From contig JBAMDO010000009.1 in assembly GCA_037074765.1 (NCBI GenBank), positions 124,001-188,000 of the forward strand: a stretch of 64,000 bases of DNA. Reading direction: 5' to 3'. Position numbers and translations under genes: made by a program. The DNA comes from Mansonella perstans. Taxonomy: Eukaryota > Nematoda > Chromadorea > Rhabditida > Onchocercidae. Under the pieces are notes generated by a model. It searched no databases, was not told the DNA's origin, and worked only from the letters and a program-made list of their open reading frames with translations. Below are positions 25,704 through 37,758 of the stretch, piece after piece; within the stretch, counting starts at the first letter, position 1, and each line of letters starts with the position of its first letter.

Positions 25704-27947
25704 TCAATAGAAACAAATAGTATGCAAAATGTTCCGTCGGCTGTTATTCTGTTCAAATTCTGTTAACACTTCATCAATTTCATTATCTAAATCTTCGCAA
25801 GCTTCTAACTGAAATGACATGCATAATATTAGACATATATGTAATTAATGTAACAACCAATTGCAAAATAATTCCTTATCGAAGAGGCAAAAAAATGTTG
25901 ACTCCAATATCTATTTATTTCATATCAGCCGAGAAATAAAGGAATTATTCAAATTTAAGCCATTCGATTGGCGACTCTAATAAAAGGTGAATGAAAACTA
26001 TTCACTATTATCCTCAAAATCTCCCTTTAATTTCAAGTTTTCTTGCACAAAATTCACTATAGAAGTTCCGGGACACGATGGCAACAAATATGTTGAAATA
26101 TGTACAACAGCTTGTCACTACCTGTTATACTTAAAACTCTTACGAAAAAACAACTCAACACAAATTTTTAGAAACAAACCTTAGCACATAAATCGCAAAC
26201 AAATAAAGCTCCTATTGTAGCTTCTTCGTGATTATCTTGTATATCAATATTGATAACGTGGACGCTATCGCCATCATTGGTATCACGCGTCTGCAAATCT
26301 TCCACTATCTAAAACGTAAATAAGTAAAAATAATTGTAAAAACAAATTCACGAATATAAATACCAAGAATATAAATAGCTGAACAAATTATCGAAATTAT
26401 AACTGTTTCGTTGACTTCCAATATGAAATTGAGTTTTGGCAACGTGTAAGGGTAAATTTGAAAGTTCTAAATACGACCAATTAATACAGATACTGCTGTT
26501 TGATTATTGCTTCCATACTTTTTTCAACAGAATTAACAAAATTGCCACAGCACACCTGTGACAGTAAGCGATTGCAAGATTAGCTACATAACAATCTTTC
26601 GAAAGAAGTTCATTGTGTAGTTCATCATATCGACTGTCGATCATCCCAACCATCTTGTTTTCTTTTTACTATCCCAGATACTTTTTCCTTCTCAATTTTC
26701 AGTTCCAGATTTCTTGATGTATTAATCTAACGCATAAAACTTATTCAATGCTCTAAACTACCTAAACTAGAATTATTTTAATCTTCATCACAAATTTGTG
26801 CACTTCCAGCTTACACGCTCGAATAAAACTCTACATCTAAAACTATGTCACACTCATCACTAGCCGGCATTATCATCGATAGTGAAAACGAATCCCACCT
26901 GATCATATACTCTTTCTTCTAGGCATATTATTACATCAAATTTTCCATTAAAATGTTGAAATTTCTGCGGCATATCTTTTATCCTACGATTGCGATCCAA
27001 CATATTCAACAAACCATTCTGTGTATATCTGAAAATATTTATTTGTTTAAAGAAAATTAAAGATTTATCAAAGTACATTTAAAAAATTTTGAAAAAATAA
27101 TTTGCAGCAAAACACCGCGAAATTACGTGAATAATATGGCACTTACAGCTGAGGATCTTTTTGTTTCAAGTCGTTATATATGAAATCATATGTTGCTACA
27201 CCAAAATCATAGCAATTTGGTCGATCCGGTGTGGGTCCGGGTAATTTGACTTGACTTCCTGAACCAAACGACTCTACATTGAAGCCTCTTTTCCTGAAAT
27301 ATTTTTATAACAAAGAGATATCAAAATTTTCATATTTAAATTATTCTTTCCTTCAATGTGTATCATGTTATTTGTAATAACATGATACACATTGAAGGAA
27401 TATAATATGCAGCACCCTGTGTTACTCTGACTTTGTTGTTATTAATAGTGAACTCATAGTGAATTCATAATTCATAGCTCTCATAAGATTTTTATGTGCT
27501 GTACAAACAACAGTAATAATTGATTTTCGAGGACAAAAGCAAGATTCAAGGAATAAATTGTCATCATTATAATTAAGGAATATACTTAAAACTTTGGATT
27601 TTGAAGATCATAAATATTAAAAAAAGAGCAGAATCAAAAGCTAAAATAACTTCTGCATATGCTCCAAAAAAAGAAATCTATAGAGGATCATTATTCATCG
27701 TTTAAGAATCTACAAAGTATGAAATTAATCTTTCAACCTCTTCTAATACATCTGAGTTGTTTTAGCCATTCCATCATTGATACTATTGTGATGTGAAAGA
27801 GCAAAATAATATTTGGATAATTCTATCTTGAATTCAACAACGAACAAAAAATAAACAATTAATCAAAACTTACTGTAGGAAACTGTGAGCCTCCATACTC
27901 CTATTCATATTGCTTGAGCAACTTACGGCAAAACGTAATTTCCCCAT
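25704..27947 (-). CDS. ssu72: Ssu72 RNA polymerase II CTD phosphatase
   Basis: Ssu72 removes phosphate from Ser5 and Ser7 of the RNA polymerase II C-terminal repeat and acts with symplekin in 3'-end processing. Five exons (27874-27947, 27147-27293, 26899-27028, 26180-26308, 25704-25808) join in phase to 194 residues, the same length as human SSU72. The N-terminus MGKLRFAVSCSSNMNR carries the catalytic C-x5-R loop (Cys10, Arg16), followed by SMEAH. Further family blocks are visible: GSGSQVKLPGPTPDRPN, GLLNMLDRNRRIKDMPQKF, the CLEERVYD block, DNHEEATIGA and the C-terminal NNSRRNILHTICFY. All splice sites are GT-AG. The first intron (27294-27873) contains a 53-bp perfect palindrome. A second gene start follows about 95 bases downstream on the same strand. 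No residue expected of the family is missing. Confidence 0.97.
27348..27400. repeat. Perfect 25-bp inverted repeat with 3-bp loop
   Basis: The left arm ttccttcaatgtgtatcatg (plus five bases) at 27348-27372 is the exact reverse complement of 27376-27400, leaving only TGT between them. It lies in the first intron of ssu72, about 55 bases upstream (in transcript terms) of exon 2. It has no coding content and would form a strong hairpin in DNA or pre-mRNA. Confidence 0.95.
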
Positions 27948-28614
27948 GCTAAATAACTCCCTTAATTGACGCGATCTTGCGTCAATGTAATGGTGTTGAA
28001 TTTGCAGAATGTGACAGAAATGCTGGAAACTAAGATTTATTTCATTGCAACAAAATGTTAAAAAATTTCGTCCGCTTTCTATATTATCAAATGATAAATG
28101 AATATTCTTAATAAAACATCCATCAAATATTTTTGTTAGCTCAATTAATAAAATACAACCACCTTAATCATCCTTAGCTATTCCAGACTTAAGAATCCAT
28201 TGGCGTTTTACACAAAATTCATTATCATTGGCAAAAAAAAGTCGAAATTCTAGAAATAATTTGCACAATTTGCTATTCCAAAGGCTGCTGCAGAACGGTT
28301 ACCATAGCAAAGTAAAAATCAAAGGATACATATTAAATATTATTCAAATTCGAAGGAAAGATTTGAAAATGGAAATAACAGCCTTTGTATGATAGCTAAA
28401 GAGTACTGATACAATACAATATTTTCAAACAATGTACTGATATAATATAATAATTTTAAAAAAAAAATTGTGAATGGTTGAAAAAATGAAAATAACTGAT
28501 TATCGTAAAACGTGTTAGAGACTGGAACGTGTAAAAAGTGTTACAGTTATATAAAAGAATGCATGTAAAAGGAAGAAGAAAAATAAGACAAAATATTGCA
28601 AATGCTTATTGTCA

Positions 28615-28832
28615 CATATAACGATTACAAATTAGAAGCGTGAATCACGTATAATCACTACGAATTGGAAGCGTGAATCACGTATAACGATTACGAATTG
28701 GAAGCTTGAATCATGTATAACGACAACGAATTGGAAGCGTGAATCACGTATAACGATTACGAATTGGAAGCTTGAATCATGTATAACGACAACGAATTGG
28801 AAGCATGAATCACGTATAACGACTACGAAGAA
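28615..28832. repeat. 33-bp tandem repeat with 66-bp higher-order pattern
   Basis: Six to seven copies of a 33-base unit run head to tail, built around gaattggaagcgtgaatcac followed by gtataacgattac. Two variants alternate. In one the unit has GCGTGAATCACG and CGATTAC; in the other GCTTGAATCATG and CGACAAC. Neighbouring pairs therefore repeat as 66-base blocks. The core CGTGAATCACG is itself nearly palindromic. Every frame contains a stop (TAA in GTATAA), so it is not a coding repeat. It sits between the divergent ssu72 gene and the gene at 29.9 kb. Confidence 0.95.
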
Positions 28833-28839
28833 GTCTGAC

Positions 28840-29910
28840 GAAGAGAACTAAAACAATACAGTATAGTTCGAAATAATGAAGATTTCAACAATTCAACTAT
28901 CATCTATATTGATCGAGCAAATTTTTGCTGACACCATCAATTGATTATCACATCAACAGTTAAGATAATCATCAATTGTATCACTGTAGCAATCGTGGTA
29001 AGAGAAAATTGACTTGATGCAGCGCTCTAAATTTTTTCATCAATTTTTTCATTATTAATTTATTAATTAATTTAATTAATTTTAATCAATTTAGATATTA
29101 ATTAATTTAAACGTTATTAATTTCTTTTTTGTTATTTTCAATTTTTTTATTTCGTCAATTTTTTCCATTAATTAAAAAAAATTAATTCACTTCTTATTAG
29201 ACGATGATATTAATTTGAAAGATTAATCAGATCAGCATTTCTGTTTTTTAAAAAATCGGAAGTACTAGTTTAGAAGATATTGCTACTGTTTATTTTTCAA
29301 ACTTTCTGAAATTTCGATTTTCAATTACGATCGATATATGTAAAAATTTCTTTGATCAAAATCCGAAATTTGGCTATTTTCTAAAATTATTCCAAATTTA
29401 AATATCAAAAATTGATACAGTAAGTATGAACTTAACTTAAATAGGAGTATGGATTAGGTTAACAATAAAGTTTATTGCCATTTTTTTAATTAAAAAAATC
29501 TCCAAGTTGCAAATTTAAAATGTAAAAAAAAGAAAATCCAAAAAAAAATGTAAAATATAAATACTTCTGTTATATCCCAACATCATTCAATTTGCTTTTT
29601 CACAATTTCGCCATTAGAAATAGCTTTCGATGGATAATATTTGGGAATATGAATGCTAATCGATTAATCGATTAAAATTATCGCTAATTAATGTAAATCA
29701 TTAAAATCCTAATGTAGGTGACATCTGTAAACAACTAATTATTGTTCACTTTATTATAAAAGCAATAAATATCCATTGATTTATTGATAAACGTTCATTT
29801 TATAGCAAATTTTTCGAACTGACTGGTTGATTGATTAAAAAGTTTATGGTAAATTTAACGAAGTGATTCATTCATTTTCTCATTTATTCATGCTCACTTC
29901 ATGTCGTCAG
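28840..29910. other. AT-rich intergenic DNA between divergent genes
   Basis: This contains a nearly pure A/T tract at 29040-29200 built from short TTAATTAATT phrases. It probably holds promoters for ssu72 (minus) and the unrecognised gene (plus). No exon was recognised, although upstream coding exons of the plus-strand gene could lie here. Confidence 0.5.
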
Positions 29911-32900
29911 ATATATGCTGGGGCACCAAAAGTTCGCATGCCCAACATTATATATACTTATACACTTTGCCCAGATGGACGGGTAAGTTGATGATATGCA
30001 TACTTCCTTATAATGTACGCGTATACAAAGTTATGCATTAAAACGTAATAATGGCAAAACTAAACTTTACTTTTTTTTAAAATTACAAAGTGATTTTAGT
30101 ATATTTATATTATTGGTGCAAATATTTTTATTCGTACAAATATCAACGTTGAAATAATTCAGAAATTATCGCTGTGGATTTTTGACTGTGACAACTTTGA
30201 CGTACGTTCATTTACAGTTATTGTAACACGCCATATAAAAAAAGGAAAAAAAAATACAAATATATGCTTTATTTCAAACGAAATGTATATAATGTCACAG
30301 TGATTGATTTTGAAATATGACAGATTGAATTTAATATGTTAATTGCTTCACTGCTTATTAAATCAATCAGCTGTTAATAAGTTTTAAAAATTGTCAATTG
30401 CTTAAAAGAAAACTGGAAATTATTTATCTTATATTTGTATGTAGGTTGACAATAATAATTATGCAACAATTTTAAAGCATCATTTTAATTCATTTGTACT
30501 TGCCGACTTGTAAAAAGATGGCGATAATCTAGAGTATATACCGAATGATAGGAAAATTAGAGAAACATGATATTATTGCATTAACAAATTATTCAAATAA
30601 CCTTTCCGTCTGAAAAACATTAGTAACTGATTTCAGTGAACGAGTGGAAAAAGTAAATCATTTGAGTGTTGTAGTAATTCAGTCACTAGGAAACACTTAT
30701 TAGCTTTTATCCATTTCGTTTTTTCATTTCCAATTTTAGATATCAGTATACGATTTACATTACGAAACGTATCCAGGTAGAATCGTCGATTTTTATTCAT
30801 TAAGTGCTAAAAAGTGCGTGCTTTTAATGCACAATAATGAAATGAAACTGCTAAGCCAATATCTACTGCTAATGAAGAAGGACACAAAGGACACGGTTGA
30901 AATTCTGTGTCGCAACTGGAAGATTGATGCATCTGAAGCACTTCGAGTTGGTTAGATATCTATGCAAGTCAAAATAATTGCGAAACAGAATCTTTGCAGA
31001 AAATAATTCTTTTTTCTTCGAGGGAAAGTTTTTGTTTGTATTTGTGAAATATAAGATGACTAAAATTACTGGAGTGACGCAACTATTTGACGCGATTGCC
31101 AATATTTCAATAATGCAAAAAAAAACAATGTAGCGAATTTGTCAACTTTTGTGGAAAAAAAATTCTGTTTATTGTTTTACCGAACCTCTTTTGATTCATT
31201 TTTTATGCCAAGGAACAAAACTTTTTTGTTGGTATCACTTCAAAGCATCATTAAATTGGTTATCGATATAAGCTTACTTATGTCTTGCTTAAATTTCATG
31301 CATTTTCTATTATCACAATTGTTTATCTTTGTACATTTCCCAATTATTAACTATATACGCTATTCTTCTCTTCTTCCTTCAACTGGATTCCAATATTATT
31401 CTTAATATTTACCAACCTCATTTCATTTTCGTAATTCAAAATTACTCTGATTTGCCAAATAATTTGACATTTTAAAGTAGTCGTAATTAGTTTCTCAATG
31501 TGTTCGCGAGGACGAAGCCTTTTACTTCTCCAGTCATTTGTAGGATACGGCGGCTTATCATTCGGGTATATTGTAGTAAGCGGATATACAACACCAGAAT
31601 TTGGAAATGTACTAGATGTGCGAATGTTACCTGCCGATCCACGATCGATAACAATTCCAACAATCAATATGGATAGGCAGGTCAAAAATTTCAAAAGAAT
31701 GGAATTATTCTGAAAAATAATTAAAAGTAGCCTCGCACAAAATACCTTTAACATGCGACTTCGGGACAGCTTTGTTTAATTGAAAAATTAAGTTGCAATC
31801 TCAAACATTAATATTCAAATAGAACGACTAAGCCAAAACAAAAAACCCGATAAATCTCGTAATGCTGATGTCTGCAATTACAGCAACGCTTACTTTTGCT
31901 TCCTTTTTACCCTGAAAAATTCTGTGATATCACTTCAGTAAGGCATTCGATATTTCTTGTAACAGCAATTATTCGCAGATTGCAAAACTTGAATCATTGA
32001 TAAAGCAACATCCATTGGGGAATTTGAATGTTTGGCCTGGTTCAGTACCACTGATGAATGATAAAGGACTTTATTTCTTGCTCACACGGTATTGAATTTA
32101 TTTATTTCTGTTATCCAAAAAAAAATTTAAGCCGAGAAATCTTTGCTCTTTATTATCGATAATATAAAACTATTAGTTACTTTATCAATAGAGATATGAC
32201 TACTTGATTAAATACAGTATATCCATCAAATATTTCATTGCCTTGAAAATATCCGGTATTTTCTTACAGGAGAACTAGAGAAATGTTAGTTTATGAAACA
32301 AGTCTTCTTGGCGCGATTGAATTTTTGCCGGACGGAACATATAATCCAATGCTGATTACGGTAGACGACTCAGCGGTGAAGTCAGTTCCCTTTTAATAAT
32401 TTACTTCAACTAATTTAAATGCAGAAATGTTTTGCACAAACAAAAATAGTGCAAAATGAATGCTTCTCATTTTTCGACAATCTCTCAGACTTATACGATT
32501 TGACTGATTTTCAGGCATCTTTCAGAACGCGAACTTTGCATTGATTACGTATCGATGTTATCCCAACGTGATCGGACCTGCTGGATGAATTCTGTTGTTC
32601 CAATTGATCCATCACACTGGCGGAATGTTCTACAAAGAACTGTTGATATGATTTTAGGGCACGTTATATTTTTGCTTGCAAACGCTTTGGCTTGTAGTAA
32701 TCAATTTTTTCAATTTAAAAACTTTATAAATTTAAAATTTTCAATACGTCAAATAATTTATCATTCTTATTGCTAGGTTCATATTACTGTATTTCGGGTC
32801 ATTGTTTCTCTGGTTATCTTATTTTGATGGAGGATTTTGCGTTTATTGGTTTATTCGCGCTTGGATTTGGATAAGTGGGATTCGATTAGTGTTAGACATT

Positions 32901-33496
32901 GGACTAAATCCATCATTTTGTATTTTCAAACTGGATATGGATTGTTACCGATTGTCAACTAAAGATTTTCAAGTAAAATAACTTTTATTGGTAGCGTAAA
33001 ATTTATGACATATGATGACAACAATTCAGCAAAATATTGATTAAATTACAGGCGAATTGCAAATGGTTAAAGTTTGGTGGCCATGCGATGATTGATGTGA
33101 TGAATGACGGTAGCGCTGTAATGTCTGAATTAACTCGCGAATGTAACATTATACGAATTACGGAATTTCCATCACCTTTTGTTCCACAAACGCTTCGTCG
33201 GCAAGCACTGAATAAGTAAACATTAACATTTTTAAACTTTTTTGAATAGAAGATTTTGAAATATGGAGAGTGGTGGAAGTAAAGACAACAACGGCTAGGA
33301 GTGATTTTGGGAAGTACTTTGACTCATTTGACTTTTCATATGAAGATTTATGCTAAGCATAACGTTTGCAAATATGAGATTGAATTTGAGATTTTCAAAT
33401 AAATTATTTTATAGATGTATTAGTCTATTCCCAAAGCTTTGTTCTTCTGAGATGCTTCGACTGAAATGTGGTATTTCGGATTATCCGGAATTATAG
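29911..33496 (+). CDS. Unrecognised multi-exon protein
   Basis: I do not recognise this gene. Phase-compatible exons are 29911-29982 (IYAGAPKVRMPNIIYTYTLC...), 30740-30946 (ISVYDLHYETYPGRIVDFYS...), 31979-32088 (IAKLESLIKQHPLGNLNVWP...), 32270-32380 (RRTREMLVYETSLLGAIEFL...), 32515-32662 (KHLSERELCIDYVSMLSQRD...), then 33052-33215 (ANCKWLKFGGHAMIDVMNDG...) and 33415-33496, ending CGISDYPEL-stop. A piece in 32777-32970 ending YRLSTKDFQ before a GTAAAA donor is probably also coding, but its left edge and frame are unresolved. The start is uncertain: ATG 29938 (MPNIIYTYT) or an unseen upstream exon. The parts mix beta-rich segments (EFLPDGTYNPMLITVDDSA, GGHAMIDVMNDGSAV) with no clear signal peptide and no enzyme motif. 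Recurring DG turns recall beta-sheet polo-box or PH-like folds, but that is only an impression. Confidence 0.5.
31427..31754 (-). CDS. Possible small secreted protein inside a + strand intron
   Basis: The minus strand from ATG 31754 reads a hydrophobic leader (LLKFLTCLSILIVGIVI) followed by RGSAGN and a Pro/Thr/Tyr-rich part (GVVYPLTTIYPNDKPPYP) and then a basic stretch WRSKRLRPREHIEK. A leader plus a dibasic site would suit a small secreted or neuropeptide-like precursor. A TTTTTCAG acceptor at 31710 could also begin the exon. Against it, the + strand is open over much of the same DNA (31498-31713), and the piece sits inside an intron of the gene above. Only one of the two can be a real long frame, and neither has recognised homology. 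Confidence 0.22.
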
Positions 33497-33938
33497 CCTG
33501 CTAACCAAGGGAAAATATGAATGATGGATTATGACGAATGATGAAATATGAATGATGAATTATGATGAATAATGAATTTTTTCAAAGAAACATTGTAAAA
33601 AACATTACTTTGTTTGCATTTTAAAGTGATTATGACACTTTTGTTAAAAGCGAGGCATGCAGGTGACTTGGTTAAGTGAAAATTTTGAAAAAAATTAAAT
33701 GAAGATTTATTCAAACATTGACTAAACATTTGATTTCATGAGGAAATCCGCAGCTTGAAAATGCTAATCCAATAAAAAATTCTTTACCACACTAATTATT
33801 TCTTCCTGTACTCATTTTTTTAAAATTCAGAATATTGATTAAATTGTTTGCTAATATTCATTTTAAAGTATTAAATTAATATTTACTTGGACGACAATTG
33901 CTTAAATAAGAGTAAATATTTGTTTAAGCAGGAATCAG

Positions 33939-35720
33939 CTATTCACTATTTCGTTCACGATCTTCCGGAAGATCATCCACATTTTCTCCGGTATCAGCAC
34001 TATCACTTATCTGTAAAATATTATTCATTGCTGTATATGTGGTTTGATATGAATGTATCTTAATAATTAAACATGCATGGAGCAAATTATGTCAACAAAT
34101 TATGGAACGAAAAATTTAGCAATACTTTTTCCCTTTATTTCCCTAATTCTCGCTATTCGCTGACATCTGATTGATTCCAACTTACTCTCTCTGAAATGCT
34201 TGCTTGCGTTTTGTCGACAAACATTGATGTCTCCAATGATAGATTTTCGATTTCAGTTTCTGATTGTGTTTTATTAATTTTCGATGTTTCACCTATGCTT
34301 TTCTGTTTTATTGAAATGAAAAATGATTTTGTATGAAAACAAAGTTTATAAAAGATAGTGCATAATGTCTCTGATTTAATTTTAAAAGAAATTAAAAGTT
34401 GCAAGTAATTCGTTATGCCTTAATTTAATTAAAATTATTGATGATCACCTGTTAGAGCTTTCCCTGCCTTATTTAATGCAATATTTGTTAAACTATTAGA
34501 AATCTTTTTCATAGTTGGTTTTTCCGGCGCCGTTGAAGGCAATTTTGATCCTGTTTTTTTGAAAATTGCTGCACCCGTTTCAACAGGAATTTGTAATGGT
34601 GTGGAAATTGCGCCTGCTGGCAATGGCTGCTTTGTTTCTATCTAAATTGAACTATCAGTTACTCTACATAGATGAAATCTAGTTCAGATTATATCCGGTA
34701 TCTTTAATGCAATGGCTAAGTCCTAATTTTTTCTTAATCAGTGACTAGCATGTTAATTTGAAAATTAACTTTGATCGAAGGTCTTTAAAGTAACGGTTAA
34801 ACTTACAGTAACGTTCCAATATAAAAAGAGAAAAGGTAGAACGTATAAAAAAGAGAAGGAAAACAACCCTCAATTATCTTCTATTCCGCCGCTCATATTT
34901 TAGTTCTCGCGCACTACTGGTTTCCGGTTTGAGAATTAGTACTTTAATGTAATGTAAGTAATAAAATCATAAATTTTCACTAAATGCAATAAGATGTGAT
35001 AAAGTTTCAAAGCTATCGCATTCTTACTCTGTCCTATAATTCTTTTTAATTCAACCACTTAAAGGAGGAATCATAATATATGCAAATTGCATTATGTAAA
35101 GGGAAAAAGTTCGAAGTGTTTTTTTACCGATGAAAATGAAAAGCCTTACACAATGATTGAAATATCACATTCAAATAATTTTTTTTTTTTTTTTTAAATA
35201 GAAACAAGTTTTATCTTTTTTTGTAGTTTTAAATTTTAAAAATATTGAGGATGTCAAAAATCAAAAATTGCCAACAATTTCTTACAAATAACATTTTTCA
35301 GTGTACTTTTCTAATTGCTCATCTTAGCTCATGAAATTAATGATTCGAAAATGTGAACATGAAATGAAATAAATTAATTCAAATTATTCAGTAATGTTGG
35401 GAAAAGTTGTAGAATTAGCATAAAACTTTGCAGTGATAAAATTGATAAAGTTTTATGAGAAAAATGATCAGTGTAATTATTAAATAATTGTTATTAAAGT
35501 TTCAATTAGCTTAATGTTATTAAAGTTTCAACTAGCTTAATGTTATTAAAGTTTCAATTAGCTTAATGTTATTAAAGTTTCAATTAGCTTACCACTTGAT
35601 TTGTGCTTTCAATGTTAGCATTTTGTGGCTTTTTTTGCTCGGTCGTTTGCTTACTTTTAGTTTTGCACAATATAAGTATAACACTCAACAATACAAAATA
35701 ACAAAATAGACCAAATGGTA
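33939..35720 (-). CDS. Small single-pass membrane protein (unrecognised)
   Basis: Minus-strand exons 35593-35720, 34449-34641, 34186-34302 and 33939-34010 are supported by good splice sites. The first starts PFGLFCYFVLLSVILILCKT, a clear transmembrane segment followed by Lys-rich cytosolic-type sequence. The next is Pro/Thr-rich (QPLPAGAISTPLQIPVETG). The third and fourth are acidic and Ser/Thr-rich, ending NVDDLPEDRERNSE-stop. The first exon needs an upstream exon for its ATG, which I could not find. The junction between the second and third exons is out of phase by my reading; either an exon is missing or the second exon ends at its own TAA (34435) in a shorter form. No family was recognised. 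The gene converges on the + strand gene ending at 33496. Confidence 0.45.
35491..35590. repeat. 26-bp tandem repeat, four copies, abutting a splice donor
   Basis: The unit ttattaaagtttcaattagc plus ttaatg is repeated about four times with a single C/A difference. It ends exactly where the GTAAGC donor of the minus-strand membrane-protein exon (35593) begins, so the array is the 5' end of that intron. The GCTTAC of the donor resembles the GCTTAA inside each unit. Confidence 0.9.
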
Positions 35721-37743
35721 CTGAAAAACAAAACCTGTAATCAAATACTAAATTAATTTTCAGTATTGAGACTCAATTTTCGTAGTGTCCAAAACTTGTG
35801 CAATCAGTTGGACTGAAGTGCATTTAGTGCGGGGAGTTAGGCTTTTTGCAACGTGTATCTTTTTGTATATATGATTGGCGTGTTATTTACGTGTATTCTA
35901 CGTGTTATCATCTGTTATCTTAGACACAAATGAAATTTGGTAAACTTTCTCAGTTTCACCTCATTTTTCTTAACTATTCCTTCAAGCAGTACATAACACG
36001 GACTTATTCTAATCATTAATAGTATCCGACATCTGTTTCTCTTCTAAAATCTTACTGTGATTTTTACTATTTTTTAGTTCTTTTTTTCCATTTACTTTTT
36101 TGCAAATTAGCTTTGCATATCTTAACTAATTTTTTATCTTCATAATTAGTTTGGAACTCTAATAGAGATTTGATGAAATTGAAAGATTTGTTGATAGCAA
36201 ATTTATAAGCACGAGAAGATAAATAGGCTTGCCCTGTCTTCTATTTTCTAGATTGTCCAAAAACAAGCAATCAATATTCCTTTGAGAAATTGTGATAGTG
36301 TTGTGAAAACTTTCAGCAGAAAAGGCTATGTGATATATTAGCTCATTTAATAGTCTTAACATCAAAATTGTAAGATTTTTACCAGTACAGTTGGCTTTCT
36401 TGTTTGCTAATTTAATTATTACTTAGTTTTTTTTTTTTTTTTTCTTTTTTATGCAGCTCTTATTATTAATTGTTTATTGCAAAAAAAGCTGACCTATGAA
36501 AGGTATGCTGTTAGATTTATTAGATGCAATCTAATAGAATTAGAAATATTACGAGAAATTTACTTGTTCTAGAAAACGAAAGTTAATCCTTCTTTCTTGT
36601 TTTTATTACCCAGATTAAGTTCACATTAATGCTCATTTCATTAATTTTTAGTGTATCGTACAAAGGATATTAGTAACTTTGAGGTCTTTGATAGTTACTG
36701 TTGCAGGCCTTAATTATGCTTAATAGTTAAAAAGAAGCTGATATAAATGTAAATATCTGTAATATAATACTTCATACATTTACATTTTTGGTTAAGCATA
36801 GTAAATGCGATCAACGTATGTGTTGGTTTATTTGATTAAATTAGTTGTCATGCAGATTTAAATGATTGAAAATTGTTTAATTTCACTGATGTAATTGCGT
36901 CAAAAGTCGTATACATTACTAATGTTGGCAAAGCATACATTATTCCAAAAATTTCATAGCTTTTATGATTACTTATTACAATTGAAGTAAGCGGTAGATG
37001 GCATAATTTTGCAGGTTTTCTTTAAATAGTCAAAATAATATGGAACTACTGTAATCACATGCAAAACTTCTAAATTTTTACTTTTAAATTGGAATAGATT
37101 ATCTTAACAGATTGTCTTAACACCAACTGAATCCAGTTCACAAATTATTCATAATTTAAGATTAAAATAACTTACAAAGAGAATCATTGATGATAGATTC
37201 TATTAATTTACAATTTAGAACATTCATTCAGTGAACAGTGCAACACTAAATGATATATCAAAAAGAATAACAATGAACTTTTCGCCGAAATGCTATTATT
37301 TTTATAATTTTTATACAAAAATTCTCGAATATGCTAATGTAAATTTATTTTGCCTCATAAATAGGAAAGCATTCATTGTTATTCTTTCTGACATATGGAA
37401 ATTCGTTAATATGCATTCTTTGTAGAAATATCTGAAATTCGATCAGGTTTAGGCATGTTGTAATGTTTCCTTTCATATGCAATGATAATTTTCCAGGATG
37501 ATAATAAAATGAAGCCAAAAAATCTCACTGCATTGATATGAAATTTTCTTGAGTGCTGAATGATCTTCAAACTACTTTTAGAGAAGTTGTCATAAAATGA
37601 CTGCAAGTTCTTAAAGGCAAGTGCAGTTTAATTCATTTAAATTTAAGCATTTATTTTCTCGCTGTCACAGAATCAAGCAAATCCTTGTTTGAGTTTTTTG
37701 GTTACTGCAATGGATTTTTTGTAAAATAAGTTCGATTTTGCAG
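35721..37743. other. Intergenic, nothing recognised
   Basis: AT-rich DNA lies between the minus-strand membrane-protein gene and WASH1. It probably contains the missing 5' exon of the former and the promoter of the latter. T runs occur near 36427. No convincing exon was seen. Confidence 0.5.
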
Positions 37744-37758
37744 ACTGCTGTGAGGGGA

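Noticed and set aside
31498..31713. 71-codon + strand frame (MCSRGRSLLLL...)
   Set aside because: It lies opposite a more protein-like minus-strand frame and does not link by phase to the exons of the + strand gene.
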